From contig NZ_JAPPRJ010000002.1 of the NCBI RefSeq assembly GCF_026672545.1, forward strand, positions 1,067,001 through 1,131,000: DNA of 64,000 nt. Direction: 5' to 3'. This document shows positions 33,578-41,747 of the stretch, one piece after another (the first letter of the stretch is position 1; each line of letters starts with the position of its first letter). Source of the stretch: Rhizobium sp. SL86 (GTDB lineage: Bacteria; Pseudomonadota; Alphaproteobacteria; Rhizobiales; Rhizobiaceae). Made by a program: the position numbers and the translations under genes. Below the pieces are notes generated by a model. That model was not told the origin of the DNA. It did not search any database and saw only the letters and a list, made by a program, of their open reading frames with translations.

Positions 33578-34351
33578 ATGCTTGCCACACTTGCAATGCT
33601 CGCAGGGTTCGCCACCGGATCGGTGATCGCAGCCTTGCCCGACAATCAGGTTGACGTCGAACTCGTCCTCGCCGTCGATACATCCCGCTCCATGGATTAT
33701 GAGGAAGTGCGCATTCAGCGCGAAGGGTATGTGCAGGCACTGCAACATGCCGATTTCCTCAATGCTGTTCGTGGCGGGCTGATCGGGAAGATCGCCATCA
33801 CCTATTTCGAATGGGCCGGAGAGGTGGATCCAACCTCCGTGCTCGACTGGCAGATCATCGAAACTGCAGAGGATGCCCGCGCCTTCGCCGAAAAGCTGGC
33901 AGCGCGGCCGATCATGACACAGCGGCGCACCTCGATTTCCGCCGCTATCGCCTACGGCACCGAAACCATCGTCGCCAACCGCTTTGATGGCATGCGGCGG
34001 GTGATCGACGTGTCCGGTGATGGGCCGAACAACATCGGGCAGCCGGTCGAACCGGTCCGCGATGCCGCGCTATCGGCGGGAATCATCATCAATGGGCTGG
34101 CCCTGATGCTGCGCCCGTCGGGCACCACAACAGGGCTCGACCGCTATTATGGCGATTGTGTCATCGGCGGCCCGGGCAGCTTTGTCCTGCCGGTTCACAA
34201 TATTGAGGACTTTGCGACAGCGATCCGCCGCAAGCTGGTGCTGGAGGTGAGCGGGATCGAACCCGATGCCAAAGTGCGCCGCATCGCCAGCGGGCCGAAG
34301 GTGGATTGCATGATGGGCGAAATGCAGTGGCGAGAGTTTCTCGACCGCTGA
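33578..34351 (+). CDS. DUF1194 von Willebrand factor A-like secreted protein
   Basis: A 257-aa protein with an N-terminal hydrophobic signal (MLATLAMLAGFATGSVIAA). The metal-ion-dependent adhesion motif is DTSRSM in VELVLAVDTSRSMDYEE, followed by IDVSGDGPNNIG, both typical of DUF1194 proteins, which are widespread in Rhizobiales and otherwise unstudied. It probably acts outside the cytoplasm in protein binding. It stands alone; its neighbour faces it with 3 bp between stops. Confidence 0.82.
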   Translation: MLATLAMLAGFATGSVIAALPDNQVDVELVLAVDTSRSMDYEEVRIQREGYVQALQHADFLNAVRGGLIGKIAITYFEWAGEVDPTSVLDWQIIETAEDARAFAEKLAARPIMTQRRTSISAAIAYGTETIVANRFDGMRRVIDVSGDGPNNIGQPVEPVRDAALSAGIIINGLALMLRPSGTTTGLDRYYGDCVIGGPGSFVLPVHNIEDFATAIRRKLVLEVSGIEPDAKVRRIASGPKVDCMMGEMQWREFLDR

Positions 34352-34354
34352 CGC

Positions 34355-35134
34355 CTACCGCAACAGACCCTGCCCACCGTCAATATAAACGGGCGTGCCC
34401 GTAATATGCCGGGCGCGATCCGACGCCAGAAACAGCACCAGATCCGCCACCTCCGCAGACTTGCCGGGTTTTCCGTCCCTGACCGGGATCTGCCCCTCCG
34501 GAAACTCGACGGGGATCTTCGTCTCCTCGACATTGCGGCGGTTGGTATTGTCGTCGATCTGCGTCTCGATCTGCCCTGGGCAGACCGCATTGACCCGCAC
34601 ATGGTACCGCCCCAGTTCCAGCGCCAGTTGCTGGGTGATCGCAACCTGCGCCGCCTTGGTGGCGGAATAGGCGGTGGCGCCCGGCGAAGTGAACGTGCGG
34701 TTGCCGTTGATGGACGAAACGATGACGATCGCGCCGCCCTGTTTCTTCAGGTGCGGTACGGTGAAATGAAGCGTCAGATAGGTGCCGCGCAGGTTGACGG
34801 CGATCGTTTTGTCGAACTCCTCCGGCTTCAGGTCGTCGATCGGCGCCCAGACGCCATTGATCCCGGCATTGGCGACGACGATGTCAAGTTGCCCGAACTG
34901 GTTGACAAGCTGCGTCACGGCCTGCCGCATCGCGGCCTGATCGGAGACATCCGCCGTCAGCGCGATCGCCTGGCCGCCGGCCGCACGGATTTCTTCGGCG
35001 GCATCCTCGATTTCGCCTGCCGTATGACTGAGCAGTGCGACAGATGCGCCGGCCCGTGCAAGCGCCACCGCAGAGGCGCGACCGATGCCGGACCCCGCTC
35101 CCGTGATCAATGCCACCTTGCCTTCAAGCTCCAT
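34355..35134 (-). CDS. Short-chain dehydrogenase/reductase (SDR)
   Basis: A 259-aa classical SDR. The NAD(P)-binding motif is TGAGSGIG near the N-terminus, then NAGINGVW, the catalytic Ser in VIVSSINGN and the YSATK active-site Tyr/Lys. The ATG at 35134 is preferred to the in-frame GTG at 35143. The C-terminal ITGTPVYIDGGQGLLR is the usual SDR ending. Substrate unknown; no functional link to the neighbours. Confidence 0.88.
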   Translation of the reverse strand: MELEGKVALITGAGSGIGRASAVALARAGASVALLSHTAGEIEDAAEEIRAAGGQAIALTADVSDQAAMRQAVTQLVNQFGQLDIVVANAGINGVWAPIDDLKPEEFDKTIAVNLRGTYLTLHFTVPHLKKQGGAIVIVSSINGNRTFTSPGATAYSATKAAQVAITQQLALELGRYHVRVNAVCPGQIETQIDDNTNRRNVEETKIPVEFPEGQIPVRDGKPGKSAEVADLVLFLASDRARHITGTPVYIDGGQGLLR

Positions 35135-35185
35135 GATCCTCACTCCCGTTTCAGCGGACTGCCTGCGACGAACGGCAGAGCGAGT

Positions 35186-35632
35186 TTAATGTTCCGAGCC
35201 TCCCGTCTCCTGCGCGTGAAGGATGCGCAGCCCCTGCTCGTATTTGCCGGTATCGCCGCCCATGCGCCGCACCTGGGCAATATTGTCGAGCAGATCGGCC
35301 CGTTTGACCGGGCGGGCGAGCGGATTGGCAACGGCACGACGGCAGAAGTCGAGATAATCCTCGCCGGCGCGTTTTGTCATCGCGTCGACGGCATCAATGA
35401 CGTCATCGGAAAAGCCCGCCTGCCGCAGCCGGGCGAAGCTCCAGCCAGGCGCCTTTTCCACCACATCATGCAGCCAGGCCACGATCGCCTGATCGTCGCC
35501 CTCGACGCCGTCAGCCACCCGTTCCACATGGGCAATGAAGGGTTCGCCCGTCTTGTCCGCCTGCCCCTGATGGGCCTCCATGGCAATGGCACGCGCCTGC
35601 TGGATCTTTGCTTGCGGGGACATGCTGGACAT
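35186..35632 (-). CDS. Small HD-domain phosphohydrolase, RelA/SpoT-hydrolase-like
   Basis: A 148-aa protein with GGAGAGGAG eight bases before the ATG at 35632. It has the metal-binding His in KTGEPFIAHVERVA and the HD pair in AWLHDVVEKAPGWS, as in the hydrolase half of SpoT and small (p)ppGpp hydrolases (Mesh1-like). RADLLDNIAQVRR near the end resembles the third conserved block. It is shorter than typical small alarmone hydrolases (about 180 aa), so activity on (p)ppGpp is only a possibility. Confidence 0.72.
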   Translation of the reverse strand: MSSMSPQAKIQQARAIAMEAHQGQADKTGEPFIAHVERVADGVEGDDQAIVAWLHDVVEKAPGWSFARLRQAGFSDDVIDAVDAMTKRAGEDYLDFCRRAVANPLARPVKRADLLDNIAQVRRMGGDTGKYEQGLRILHAQETGGSEH

Positions 35633-35734
35633 CAGCAACACTCCTCTCCTGCTACGACGATCGATCCCGATCGACACAATGAAGGACATAGCGGCTCATC
35701 CAGGCTTTGGCAGGGCCGCGCTCGCGAGACGGCA

Positions 35735-36235
35735 TCAGGTCCAGGAGGCGGCATTGCGTGGCAGGCGCCCTTCCGGATCGCTGACGGTGAGGCTGGGCCC
35801 CTCCTCCCCATTCCAGGCCCATAGCGCCACGCAGGAGCCGCCGTGTGACATGAAGGACGGATAGATCAGTCCGTGATATCCCGCAGCCTGCAGCGAGGCC
35901 TGAAGCCGATGGGTCTCCGGCACGCGACCGGCCTCCATCTCGGCGCGCCATGCGCAATCATGAAGGCCGGTATCGACACCGAGCGTTGCAAGGAAAGCGG
36001 CATCCGTCAGATCGGCAAGATGTGCATTGCTGAGATGCAATTGCGCAATCAGCGCAGGATGCTGAACGAAACCCTGGTTGTATTCCGCCCAGGCCGTCGA
36101 AAGCTCGCGCGCGGCATAGAGAGTGGGCAAACCGACGGGATTCCAACGCCCTCCGAAGCGGGCAGCCCCTTTTCCCGATAACGGCCGATGTGACCAGCGC
36201 GGGACATAGGCCCGCCAGAGTATCAGGTCAGGCAT
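35735..36235 (-). CDS. RES-domain toxin of a type II toxin-antitoxin pair
   Basis: A 166-aa RES protein. The start ILWRAYVPRW and the block GAARFGGRWNPVGLPTLYAARELSTAWAE hold the conserved Arg, Tyr and Glu, and the Ser of the RES name falls in the C-terminal third. Family members break down or transfer ADP-ribose from NAD+ and halt growth. Its ATG lies 8 bp inside the end of the antitoxin gene (36228-36599), antitoxin first, the normal order for RES/Xre operons. No sign of truncation. Confidence 0.88.
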   Translation of the reverse strand: MPDLILWRAYVPRWSHRPLSGKGAARFGGRWNPVGLPTLYAARELSTAWAEYNQGFVQHPALIAQLHLSNAHLADLTDAAFLATLGVDTGLHDCAWRAEMEAGRVPETHRLQASLQAAGYHGLIYPSFMSHGGSCVALWAWNGEEGPSLTVSDPEGRLPRNAASWT

Positions 36236-36599
36236 AGACGCCCGACCGGACAGCCTCGAGATAGGACAGAACCTGATCCGCCTTCCCTTCGCCCACCAGA
36301 TCATAAGCCGTCTTGCCTGCCCAGCCGGGGATCGGCTGATGCTTGAACCAGAGCGCGGCGCGCTGCTCGTCTCCCGCCATGTCGGTGACCATGGCCAGGA
36401 TGCGCACCACCGGCCCCAGCGCCTGGTCCACCTTGCGAAGGCTGGCCGGCGCATTCAACGTGTTACGCGCGACACCGATAAGCCGCGCAAGCTCCGTCTG
36501 CGTGAGGCCCAACAGGTCAGAAACCAGGCGCGGCGACAGATGCGCCGTCTGCGGCTCACGGAAGGCCATCACGCTCATATCCAGCCCGGTCGACACCAT
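36228..36599 (-). CDS. Xre/MbcA/ParS-type antitoxin
   Basis: A 123-aa protein with a central helix-turn-helix (VSDLLGLTQTELARLIGVARNTL) and the C-terminal toxin-binding domain of the family (MAGDEQRAALWFKHQPIPGWAGKTAYDLVGEGKADQVLSYLEAVRSGVYA). AGGAGATG precedes the ATG at 36599. It should neutralise the RES toxin encoded downstream and repress the pair's promoter, which lies in the 120 bp ahead of it. Confidence 0.88.
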   Translation of the reverse strand: MVSTGLDMSVMAFREPQTAHLSPRLVSDLLGLTQTELARLIGVARNTLNAPASLRKVDQALGPVVRILAMVTDMAGDEQRAALWFKHQPIPGWAGKTAYDLVGEGKADQVLSYLEAVRSGVYA

Positions 36600-36721
36600 C
36601 GGACATCTCCTGCGCAGTATTTGACACGTTGCCGCTGAATATACGCGCAAAACCCGAAAAAACAAAGCGGACGCGGCGCTATTCTGAACGCCGCGTCCTG
36701 CACAGTGTCTCGTAGCACAAA

Positions 36722-36934
36722 TCAATGCGCCGGGTGCGACCCGCCACCCTTGCGAGACGGGTCGTGATCATGGTGGCGGTCCTGCTCCCCACCTCCACCG
36801 GAGACCTGGGAACGGGTGCGGTTGTCGGGGCTCGCCTTGCCCTTGCGCAGATCGAGCGGTGCCTTGGCATTCTGCTCGGACGAACCCGGCCCGCCCTGCC
36901 GGATGCTGGCCGGCGTCTTCTGTGAAGTCGACAT
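36722..36934 (-). CDS. Small hydrophilic protein of unknown function
   Basis: A 70-aa protein, very rich in Gly, Ser, Lys, Arg, Asp and His (ending RHHDHDPSRKGGGSHPAH) and probably disordered. GAGGAG precedes the ATG at 36934. A longer open frame upstream runs into its neighbour gene in the wrong frame. It pairs with a similar small gene 10 bp upstream. Function not recognised; the composition recalls small stress-related proteins common in Rhizobiales. Confidence 0.6.
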   Translation of the reverse strand: MSTSQKTPASIRQGGPGSSEQNAKAPLDLRKGKASPDNRTRSQVSGGGGEQDRHHDHDPSRKGGGSHPAH

Positions 36935-36944
36935 CAGTTTCTCC

Positions 36945-37130
36945 TCATCGGTCCTGCTGGTAGCCTTGGTTGGTCGTATTGACCTTGATGTTTCCCTGGC
37001 GACCTTGCTGATCGAAATTCTTCTGGGACGGGTCGATGCCGCGCCCCTCTTCCGGCGCGGCATGGGTCTTTTCGCCGGTGCCCTTGTGGCTCAGGTTTTC
37101 GTCGGGAACGGGTGGAAGTCGGCTGTTCAT
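36945..37130 (-). CDS. Small hydrophilic protein of unknown function
   Basis: A 61-aa protein with GGGAGG six bases before the ATG at 37130. It lacks hydrophobic segments and reads HKGTGEKTHAAPEEGRG then DPSQKNFDQQGRQGNIKVN; this kind of sequence recurs in Rhizobiales. Probably disordered and co-transcribed with the 70-aa gene that follows. Divergent from the glucosidase gene at 37245. Function unknown. Confidence 0.62.
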   Translation of the reverse strand: MNSRLPPVPDENLSHKGTGEKTHAAPEEGRGIDPSQKNFDQQGRQGNIKVNTTNQGYQQDR

Positions 37131-37244
37131 GACAAGCCTCCCTTGGTCTTGATTGAACACACCTTTCCAACCGCAGACAGGGAGTGATGTTCCCCACAGG
37201 CACCCTATGTCTTCACCAGACAATCCCGAAACCGAGGAGGATCG

Positions 37245-38918
37245 ATGTCAACGCCCACCCATCTCAATCCCGCCGTTGCCACGAAACGCCAATGGTGGCA
37301 TTCCTCCACCGTCTACCAGATTTATCCGCGCAGTTTTGCCGACAGCAATGGCGATGGCATCGGCGACATTCCCGGCATCATCTCCAAGCTCGATTATCTG
37401 GAAAACCTCGGCATCGACGTGATCTGGCTCTCGCCGATCTACGCCTCGCCGATGGACGACAATGGTTATGACATCTCCAACTATCAGGACATCGCACCCG
37501 AATTCGGCACGCTCGACGAATTCCGGGAACTGCTGGCCAAGGCGAAGGAGCGCGGGATCGGCATCGTGCTCGATCTCGTCGTCAACCATACCTCCGACGA
37601 TCACGACTGGTTCAAGCAGGCAAAGTGCGGGCGCGATAACCCGTTCCGGGATTTCTACATCTGGCGCGATCCCGGGTCGGACGGCGGGCCGCCGAACGAT
37701 CTGCAATCCTATTTCGGCGGCTCGGCCTGGGAATTCGATCCGCCGAGCGGGCAATATTACCTGCATCTCTTCTCCAGGCGCCAGCCGGACCTGAACTGGG
37801 AGAACCCGCGCGTCCGCCGCGCGATCTGCGACATGATGAACTGGTGGCTGGATCGCGGCATTGCCGGTTTCCGCATGGACGTGATCGACCTGATCGGCAA
37901 ACAACCGGACAGGATGATTACCGCCGACGGGCCGCATCTGCACGATTACATCCAGGAGATGCACCGGGAGACACTTGCCCGACGCGACGTGCTGACAGTC
38001 GGCGAAACCTGGAGCGTCACGCCGGATTCCGCCCTTCTCTATTCGGGCCGCGAGCGCCAGGAACTGTCGATGGTCTTCCAGTTTGAACACGTGACGCAAC
38101 GCTGGGACGAAGTTTTCGGCAAATGGCGCTCGAAACCCTTCGACCTTGTGGCACTGAAGTCCGTCTTTTCCAAATGGCAGCAGGCGCTTTCCGAGGACGG
38201 CTGGAACTCGCTCTTCTGGGGCAATCACGACCTGCCGCGCGCCGTCTCCCGCTATGGTAACGACGGAGAGTTTCGCGTGCCATCGGCCAAGACGCTGGCG
38301 ACCGTGCTGCACATGATGCGGGGCACGCCGTATGTCTATCAGGGCGAAGAAATCGGCATGACCAACGCGCCCTTCACCGCGATCGACCAGTACAAGGACA
38401 TCGAGACGCTGAACATGCACCGCCTGCACCTGGAGGCCGGCCTCTCGCCGGAGGACTTCATTACCGGCGCCAATATGAACAGCCGCGACAATGCCCGCAC
38501 GCCGATGCAATGGACCGACGGTTCGCATGGCGGCTTTACCACCGGTACGCCATGGATCGAAGCGAACGGCAATGCTGGCCATATCAATGCCGCGGCAGCT
38601 GTCCGCGACGAAACCTCCGTCTTTCACCACTATCGAAAGCTCATCACGTTGCGAAAGACACATGACGTTATCGTTTACGGCCGGTTCCAGTCCTATCTCG
38701 ATCAGCACCCGGAGATTTTTCTCTACACCCGCACGCTGGGCGGCGAGCGCGTGACCGTGATCGCGAGCTTTTCCGACACTCCCGTTGCCATCGACCTGCC
38801 GGCAGAAGTGCAGACAGAAGGAGAGGCTCTGGTGTGGACCCACGAGCCCGTTTCTCAGCTGGGAAAGGAGATCACGCTGCGCCCTTGGGAGTCGATTTCC
38901 CTTCTCACGCGGAACTGA
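37245..38918 (+). CDS. GH13 alpha-glucosidase (oligo-1,6-glucosidase / AglA type)
   Basis: A 557-aa cytoplasmic glycoside hydrolase. The GH13 regions are present: LDLVVNHTSDDH (region I), GFRMDVIDLIGK (II, nucleophile Asp), VGETW (III, acid Glu) and FWGNHDLPR (IV). The length and WWHSSTVYQIYPRSFADSNGDGIGD opening match bacterial alpha-glucosidases of the oligo-1,6-glucosidase group; trehalose synthase is less likely at this length. GAGGAGG precedes the ATG. No transporter for oligosaccharides is adjacent. Confidence 0.9.
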   Translation: MSTPTHLNPAVATKRQWWHSSTVYQIYPRSFADSNGDGIGDIPGIISKLDYLENLGIDVIWLSPIYASPMDDNGYDISNYQDIAPEFGTLDEFRELLAKAKERGIGIVLDLVVNHTSDDHDWFKQAKCGRDNPFRDFYIWRDPGSDGGPPNDLQSYFGGSAWEFDPPSGQYYLHLFSRRQPDLNWENPRVRRAICDMMNWWLDRGIAGFRMDVIDLIGKQPDRMITADGPHLHDYIQEMHRETLARRDVLTVGETWSVTPDSALLYSGRERQELSMVFQFEHVTQRWDEVFGKWRSKPFDLVALKSVFSKWQQALSEDGWNSLFWGNHDLPRAVSRYGNDGEFRVPSAKTLATVLHMMRGTPYVYQGEEIGMTNAPFTAIDQYKDIETLNMHRLHLEAGLSPEDFITGANMNSRDNARTPMQWTDGSHGGFTTGTPWIEANGNAGHINAAAAVRDETSVFHHYRKLITLRKTHDVIVYGRFQSYLDQHPEIFLYTRTLGGERVTVIASFSDTPVAIDLPAEVQTEGEALVWTHEPVSQLGKEITLRPWESISLLTRN

Positions 38919-38961
38919 CAACCAGATGCGGCGGCTCGCGTATTGGCGACCTTCCGTTGTA

Positions 38962-39006
38962 TGCAATCGGAATTCTAATGCACATAATTTGCACATCGTG
39001 ATGCAA
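38962..39006. promoter_or_regulatory. Array of four TGCA half-sites upstream of the sigma-54 promoter
   Basis: TGCA occurs at 38962, 38979, 38990 and 39002. The last two form the palindrome TTGCACATCGTGATGCAA (38989-39006), and the middle two give TGCACATAATTTGCA. The array lies about 120-160 bp upstream of the predicted transcript start (39124), where NtrC enhancers usually sit, and resembles NtrC half-sites (TGCAC). The GntR protein at 46841 is another candidate ligand. Confidence 0.5.
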
Positions 39007-39097
39007 ACGCACAATCCATAGGCGCTCATCTTGAACTCGAACGGCGCCTTCCCCCTAAATATGGGGGCTTAGCCTTCGTTTGGCCGTTGCATCAGCG

Positions 39098-39114
39098 TGG
39101 CACGCCCTTTGCAT
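39098..39114 (+). promoter_or_regulatory. Sigma-54 (RpoN) -24/-12 promoter of the biuret-type cluster
   Basis: TGGCACGCCCTTTGCAT matches the RpoN consensus, with GG and GC exactly 10 bp apart. The predicted start is near 39124, leaving a leader of about 39 nt before the ATG at 39163. Confidence 0.87.
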
Positions 39115-39162
39115 TCCCTTTTGGGAAAGACCCATGAGGGGTCGAGAAAGAGGGGAGTGCCA

Positions 39163-40269
39163 ATGTCCAAATTCGATCTGTCCCGTCGCTCGCTGCTGAA
39201 AACCGGCCTTGCCGGTGTGGCCGCCAGCGCCCTGCCCTACCATATTGCCCGCGCGCAAGGCGCTGTCACCGTCGGCATCGTTTATGTTGGCCCGCGCGAT
39301 GATTTCGGCTGGAACCAGGCTCACGCGGTTGCTGCCAAGGCGCTGAAGGAAGTGCCGGGCGTTACCGTAATCGAGGAAGAGAACGTGCCGGAAACGGATG
39401 CCGTCGCGAAATCGATGGAATCCATGATCAACCTTGATGGCGCAAACCTCATCCTCGCCACCTCGTTCGGTTACTACAATCCCTTCGTCGTTGATCTGGC
39501 CAAGAAATACAGCAAGGTCGAGTTCCGTCATGCGGCGCCGCTGTGGAGCAAGGACAAGGACCCGAAGAATGCCGGCTCCTACTTCCCGTATCTCAACCAG
39601 GCGCATTACGTGAACGGTGTCGCCGCCGGCCTGTCTTCCGCCTCGGGCAAGATTGGCTTCGTCGCGGCAAAACCCATTCCCTCGGTGCTCTCCAACATCA
39701 ACTCCGTGCTGCTCGGCGCCCGTTCGGTGAAGCCGGATGCGACGGTTCGCGTCATCTTCACGGGCGAGTGGTCGCTTCCGGTTCGCGAAGCCGAAGCCAC
39801 CAATGCGCTCGTTGACGCCGGCTGTGACGTCATCACCTGCCATGTCGACAGCCCGAAGGTGGTGATCGAAACGGCGGAAGCACGCGGCGTGAAAAGCCTC
39901 GGCCACAATGCCTCCCAGGCGCCGCTGGCACCGAAGGGCTTCATCACCGGCGCGGAATACAAGTGGGAGACGATCTACAAGTCGTTTGCCGCCGATATCG
40001 CTGGCTCCAAGACGCTGCCGAACTTCCTCGTCGGCGGTTTCGACAAGGACATGCTGCGCTCCACCCCTTACGGCGCCGGAGCAACGGATGCGGCCAAGAA
40101 GGCGGCGGATGCCGCGCGGGCAGCCCTCGTCAAGGGCGAGTCGATCTACAAGGGCACGCTGAAGGACAACCAGGGCAAGGTCGTGGTCGACAAGACCTAT
40201 GACAATTACGACCCCTATCTCGACGGCATGAACTGGCTGCTGGAGGGCGTCCAGGGCTCGATCACCTGA
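39163..40269 (+). CDS. BMP-family ABC transporter substrate-binding protein
   Basis: A 368-aa lipoprotein-family (BMP/PnrA) binding protein that here has a Tat-like signal (SRRSLLKTGLAGVAASALPY) in place of a lipobox. ATG at 39163 with GAGGGGAG upstream. Core features: VGIVYVGPRDDFGWNQAHAVAAKAL, ILATSFGYYNPFV and FLVGGFDKDMLR. The BMP class takes up nucleosides, purines or related ring compounds. It is followed by two permeases and an ATPase of the same class, interrupted by a repeat element. With biuret-type hydrolases in the operon the ligand may be biuret, triuret, cyanurate or a purine-breakdown product. Confidence 0.88.
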   Translation: MSKFDLSRRSLLKTGLAGVAASALPYHIARAQGAVTVGIVYVGPRDDFGWNQAHAVAAKALKEVPGVTVIEEENVPETDAVAKSMESMINLDGANLILATSFGYYNPFVVDLAKKYSKVEFRHAAPLWSKDKDPKNAGSYFPYLNQAHYVNGVAAGLSSASGKIGFVAAKPIPSVLSNINSVLLGARSVKPDATVRVIFTGEWSLPVREAEATNALVDAGCDVITCHVDSPKVVIETAEARGVKSLGHNASQAPLAPKGFITGAEYKWETIYKSFAADIAGSKTLPNFLVGGFDKDMLRSTPYGAGATDAAKKAADAARAALVKGESIYKGTLKDNQGKVVVDKTYDNYDPYLDGMNWLLEGVQGSIT

Positions 40270-40306
40270 GACGCTGCCTGCCAACAGGTGGAAGGATAAT
40301 GCGTTA

Positions 40307-40462
40307 AAGACCCCCTCTGGCCTGCCGGCCATCTCCCCCACAAGGGGGAAAAGACAGGCGGCACCGCCCTCCCCGACCCGGGTTCCCAGAGATTTTGGGC
40401 ACGACGGAGCGGCAGGTTAGCCCCTCCCCCCTTGTGGGGAGGGGTTGGGGAGGGGTCTTAAG
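40307..40462. repeat. Rhizobial-type palindromic repeat, intergenic
   Basis: The outer ends are inverted (AAAGACCCC and GGGGTCTTA). The left part (40311-40350) closely matches the left arm of the repeat inside the carboxylase gene (CCCCCTCTG, CCTGCCGG, CATCTCCCCC, CAAGGGGG). The right part (CCCCTCCCCCCTTGTGGGGAG, read in parts) is a different GC-rich palindrome. It lies between the binding-protein gene and the first permease, inside the operon. Confidence 0.75.
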
Positions 40463-40628
40463 ACGATCCGCCACCTATGCCAGCGCAGATGGGACACCAG
40501 ACGTCCCTCTGCCCCATAAGCAGCGAAAGCACGGTCACCAGCGGCTAGGGCCGGTTCCGGCAGGCCGGGTCATCAAGAGGCAGGTTCGCCCGTCGTCCGG
40601 GCAGATCTCCGGTGAGAGGAGAGCACAC
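40463..40628 (+). other. Operon spacer between repeat and permease
   Basis: I see no gene and no recognisable RNA or operator in these 166 bp. An open frame in the permease frame runs back through it and the repeat, but it lacks a ribosome site and looks non-coding. Confidence 0.4.
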
Positions 40629-41747
40629 GTGGCAGACATGACGGTTCAATCTCTTTCGGCAACGTCGTTGAGGCGTAGACCCAGCATCGGCACGCTCAAA
40701 TTCGCCGAATCCATCTTTATCCCGGTGGCCGCGCTGCTGGCCTCTGCGGCGTTGTTTTCCGTCTTCCTTCTGTTTCTCGGCAAGTCGCCGCTGATGTTCT
40801 TCCAACTGCTCTGGGTCGGCGGCTTCGGCTCCGGCTTTTCGCTGCAGAACACGCTGCAGCGTGCAGCCCCCCTGATCCTGACGGGACTTGCCTTTGCGGT
40901 TCCCGCCCGCATCGGGCTCACCATGATCGGTGGCGAGGGAGCGCTGGTACTGGGCGGACTGTCGGCCGCGGCGATGGCCATTCCCCTCGTCACGGCCGGT
41001 GTACCGGCGTTCCTCACACTTCCCATCATGGCGATGACCGCAATGCTCGCCGGCGGCATGTGGATCGGTTTTGCCGGATGGCTGCGTTATTATCGCGGCG
41101 TCAACGAGACGATCTCCTCGCTGCTTTTATCCTATATCGCAATCGCCACCATGAACTTCTTCGTGGAGGGGGCGCTGCGTGATCCGGCCTCGGCCAACAA
41201 GCCCTCCACCATGCCGATCGGCGATGCCTACCGGATCGGCTCCATTCCAGGCACGGAGGTGCATTGGGGATTGGCGGCTGGCCTTGTTCTGGCGATTGGC
41301 CTGCATATCCTGATGACCAGAACCACCTTCGGTTTTGCGGCCCGCGTCACCGGCGGCAATGCGCGTGCAGCGCTCGCCCAGGGCTTACCCGTCGGCAGGC
41401 TCATCGTCGCCTGCACCATGATTGCCGGCGCCTGTGCCGGTCTGGCCGGTTTCTACGAGGTTGCCGCCGTGCATGGTCAGGCGAACGCCTCGCTCGTGGC
41501 GGGTTACGGCTTCACCGGCATTCTGGTGGCGTTTCTCGCCCGCCAGGTGCCGCTTGCCATCATTCCGGTGGCCGTGCTCTTCGGCGCGCTCAGCGCTGCC
41601 GGCGGCATCATCCAGCGACGCATGGGCATGCCGGATGCCACCGTTCTGGTGCTGCAAGGTCTGATCTTTGTCGTGCTGTTGACCAGCGAAACCTTTTACG
41701 GCCGCATTGCCTTCCTGCAGCCGAAACGCGCGGAGGACCGCACATGA
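40629..41747 (+). CDS. ABC transporter permease, BMP/nucleoside type, subunit 1
   Basis: A 372-aa inner-membrane protein of the BPD_transp_2 family, with about ten hydrophobic helices. GTG at 40629 has AGGAGAG six bases upstream; the ATG at 40638 is too far from it. Typical segments are RAAPLILTGLAFAVPARIGLTMIGGEGALVLGG and YYRGVNETISSLLLSYIAIATMNFFVEG. It overlaps the second permease by 4 bp (ATGA). Together they form the membrane channel for the BMP-type importer. Confidence 0.9.
   Translation: MADMTVQSLSATSLRRRPSIGTLKFAESIFIPVAALLASAALFSVFLLFLGKSPLMFFQLLWVGGFGSGFSLQNTLQRAAPLILTGLAFAVPARIGLTMIGGEGALVLGGLSAAAMAIPLVTAGVPAFLTLPIMAMTAMLAGGMWIGFAGWLRYYRGVNETISSLLLSYIAIATMNFFVEGALRDPASANKPSTMPIGDAYRIGSIPGTEVHWGLAAGLVLAIGLHILMTRTTFGFAARVTGGNARAALAQGLPVGRLIVACTMIAGACAGLAGFYEVAAVHGQANASLVAGYGFTGILVAFLARQVPLAIIPVAVLFGALSAAGGIIQRRMGMPDATVLVLQGLIFVVLLTSETFYGRIAFLQPKRAEDRT

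Noticed and set aside
37248..39029. Open frame of about 590 codons antisense to the GH13 gene
   Set aside because: It is the reverse image of a gene with all four GH13 motifs.
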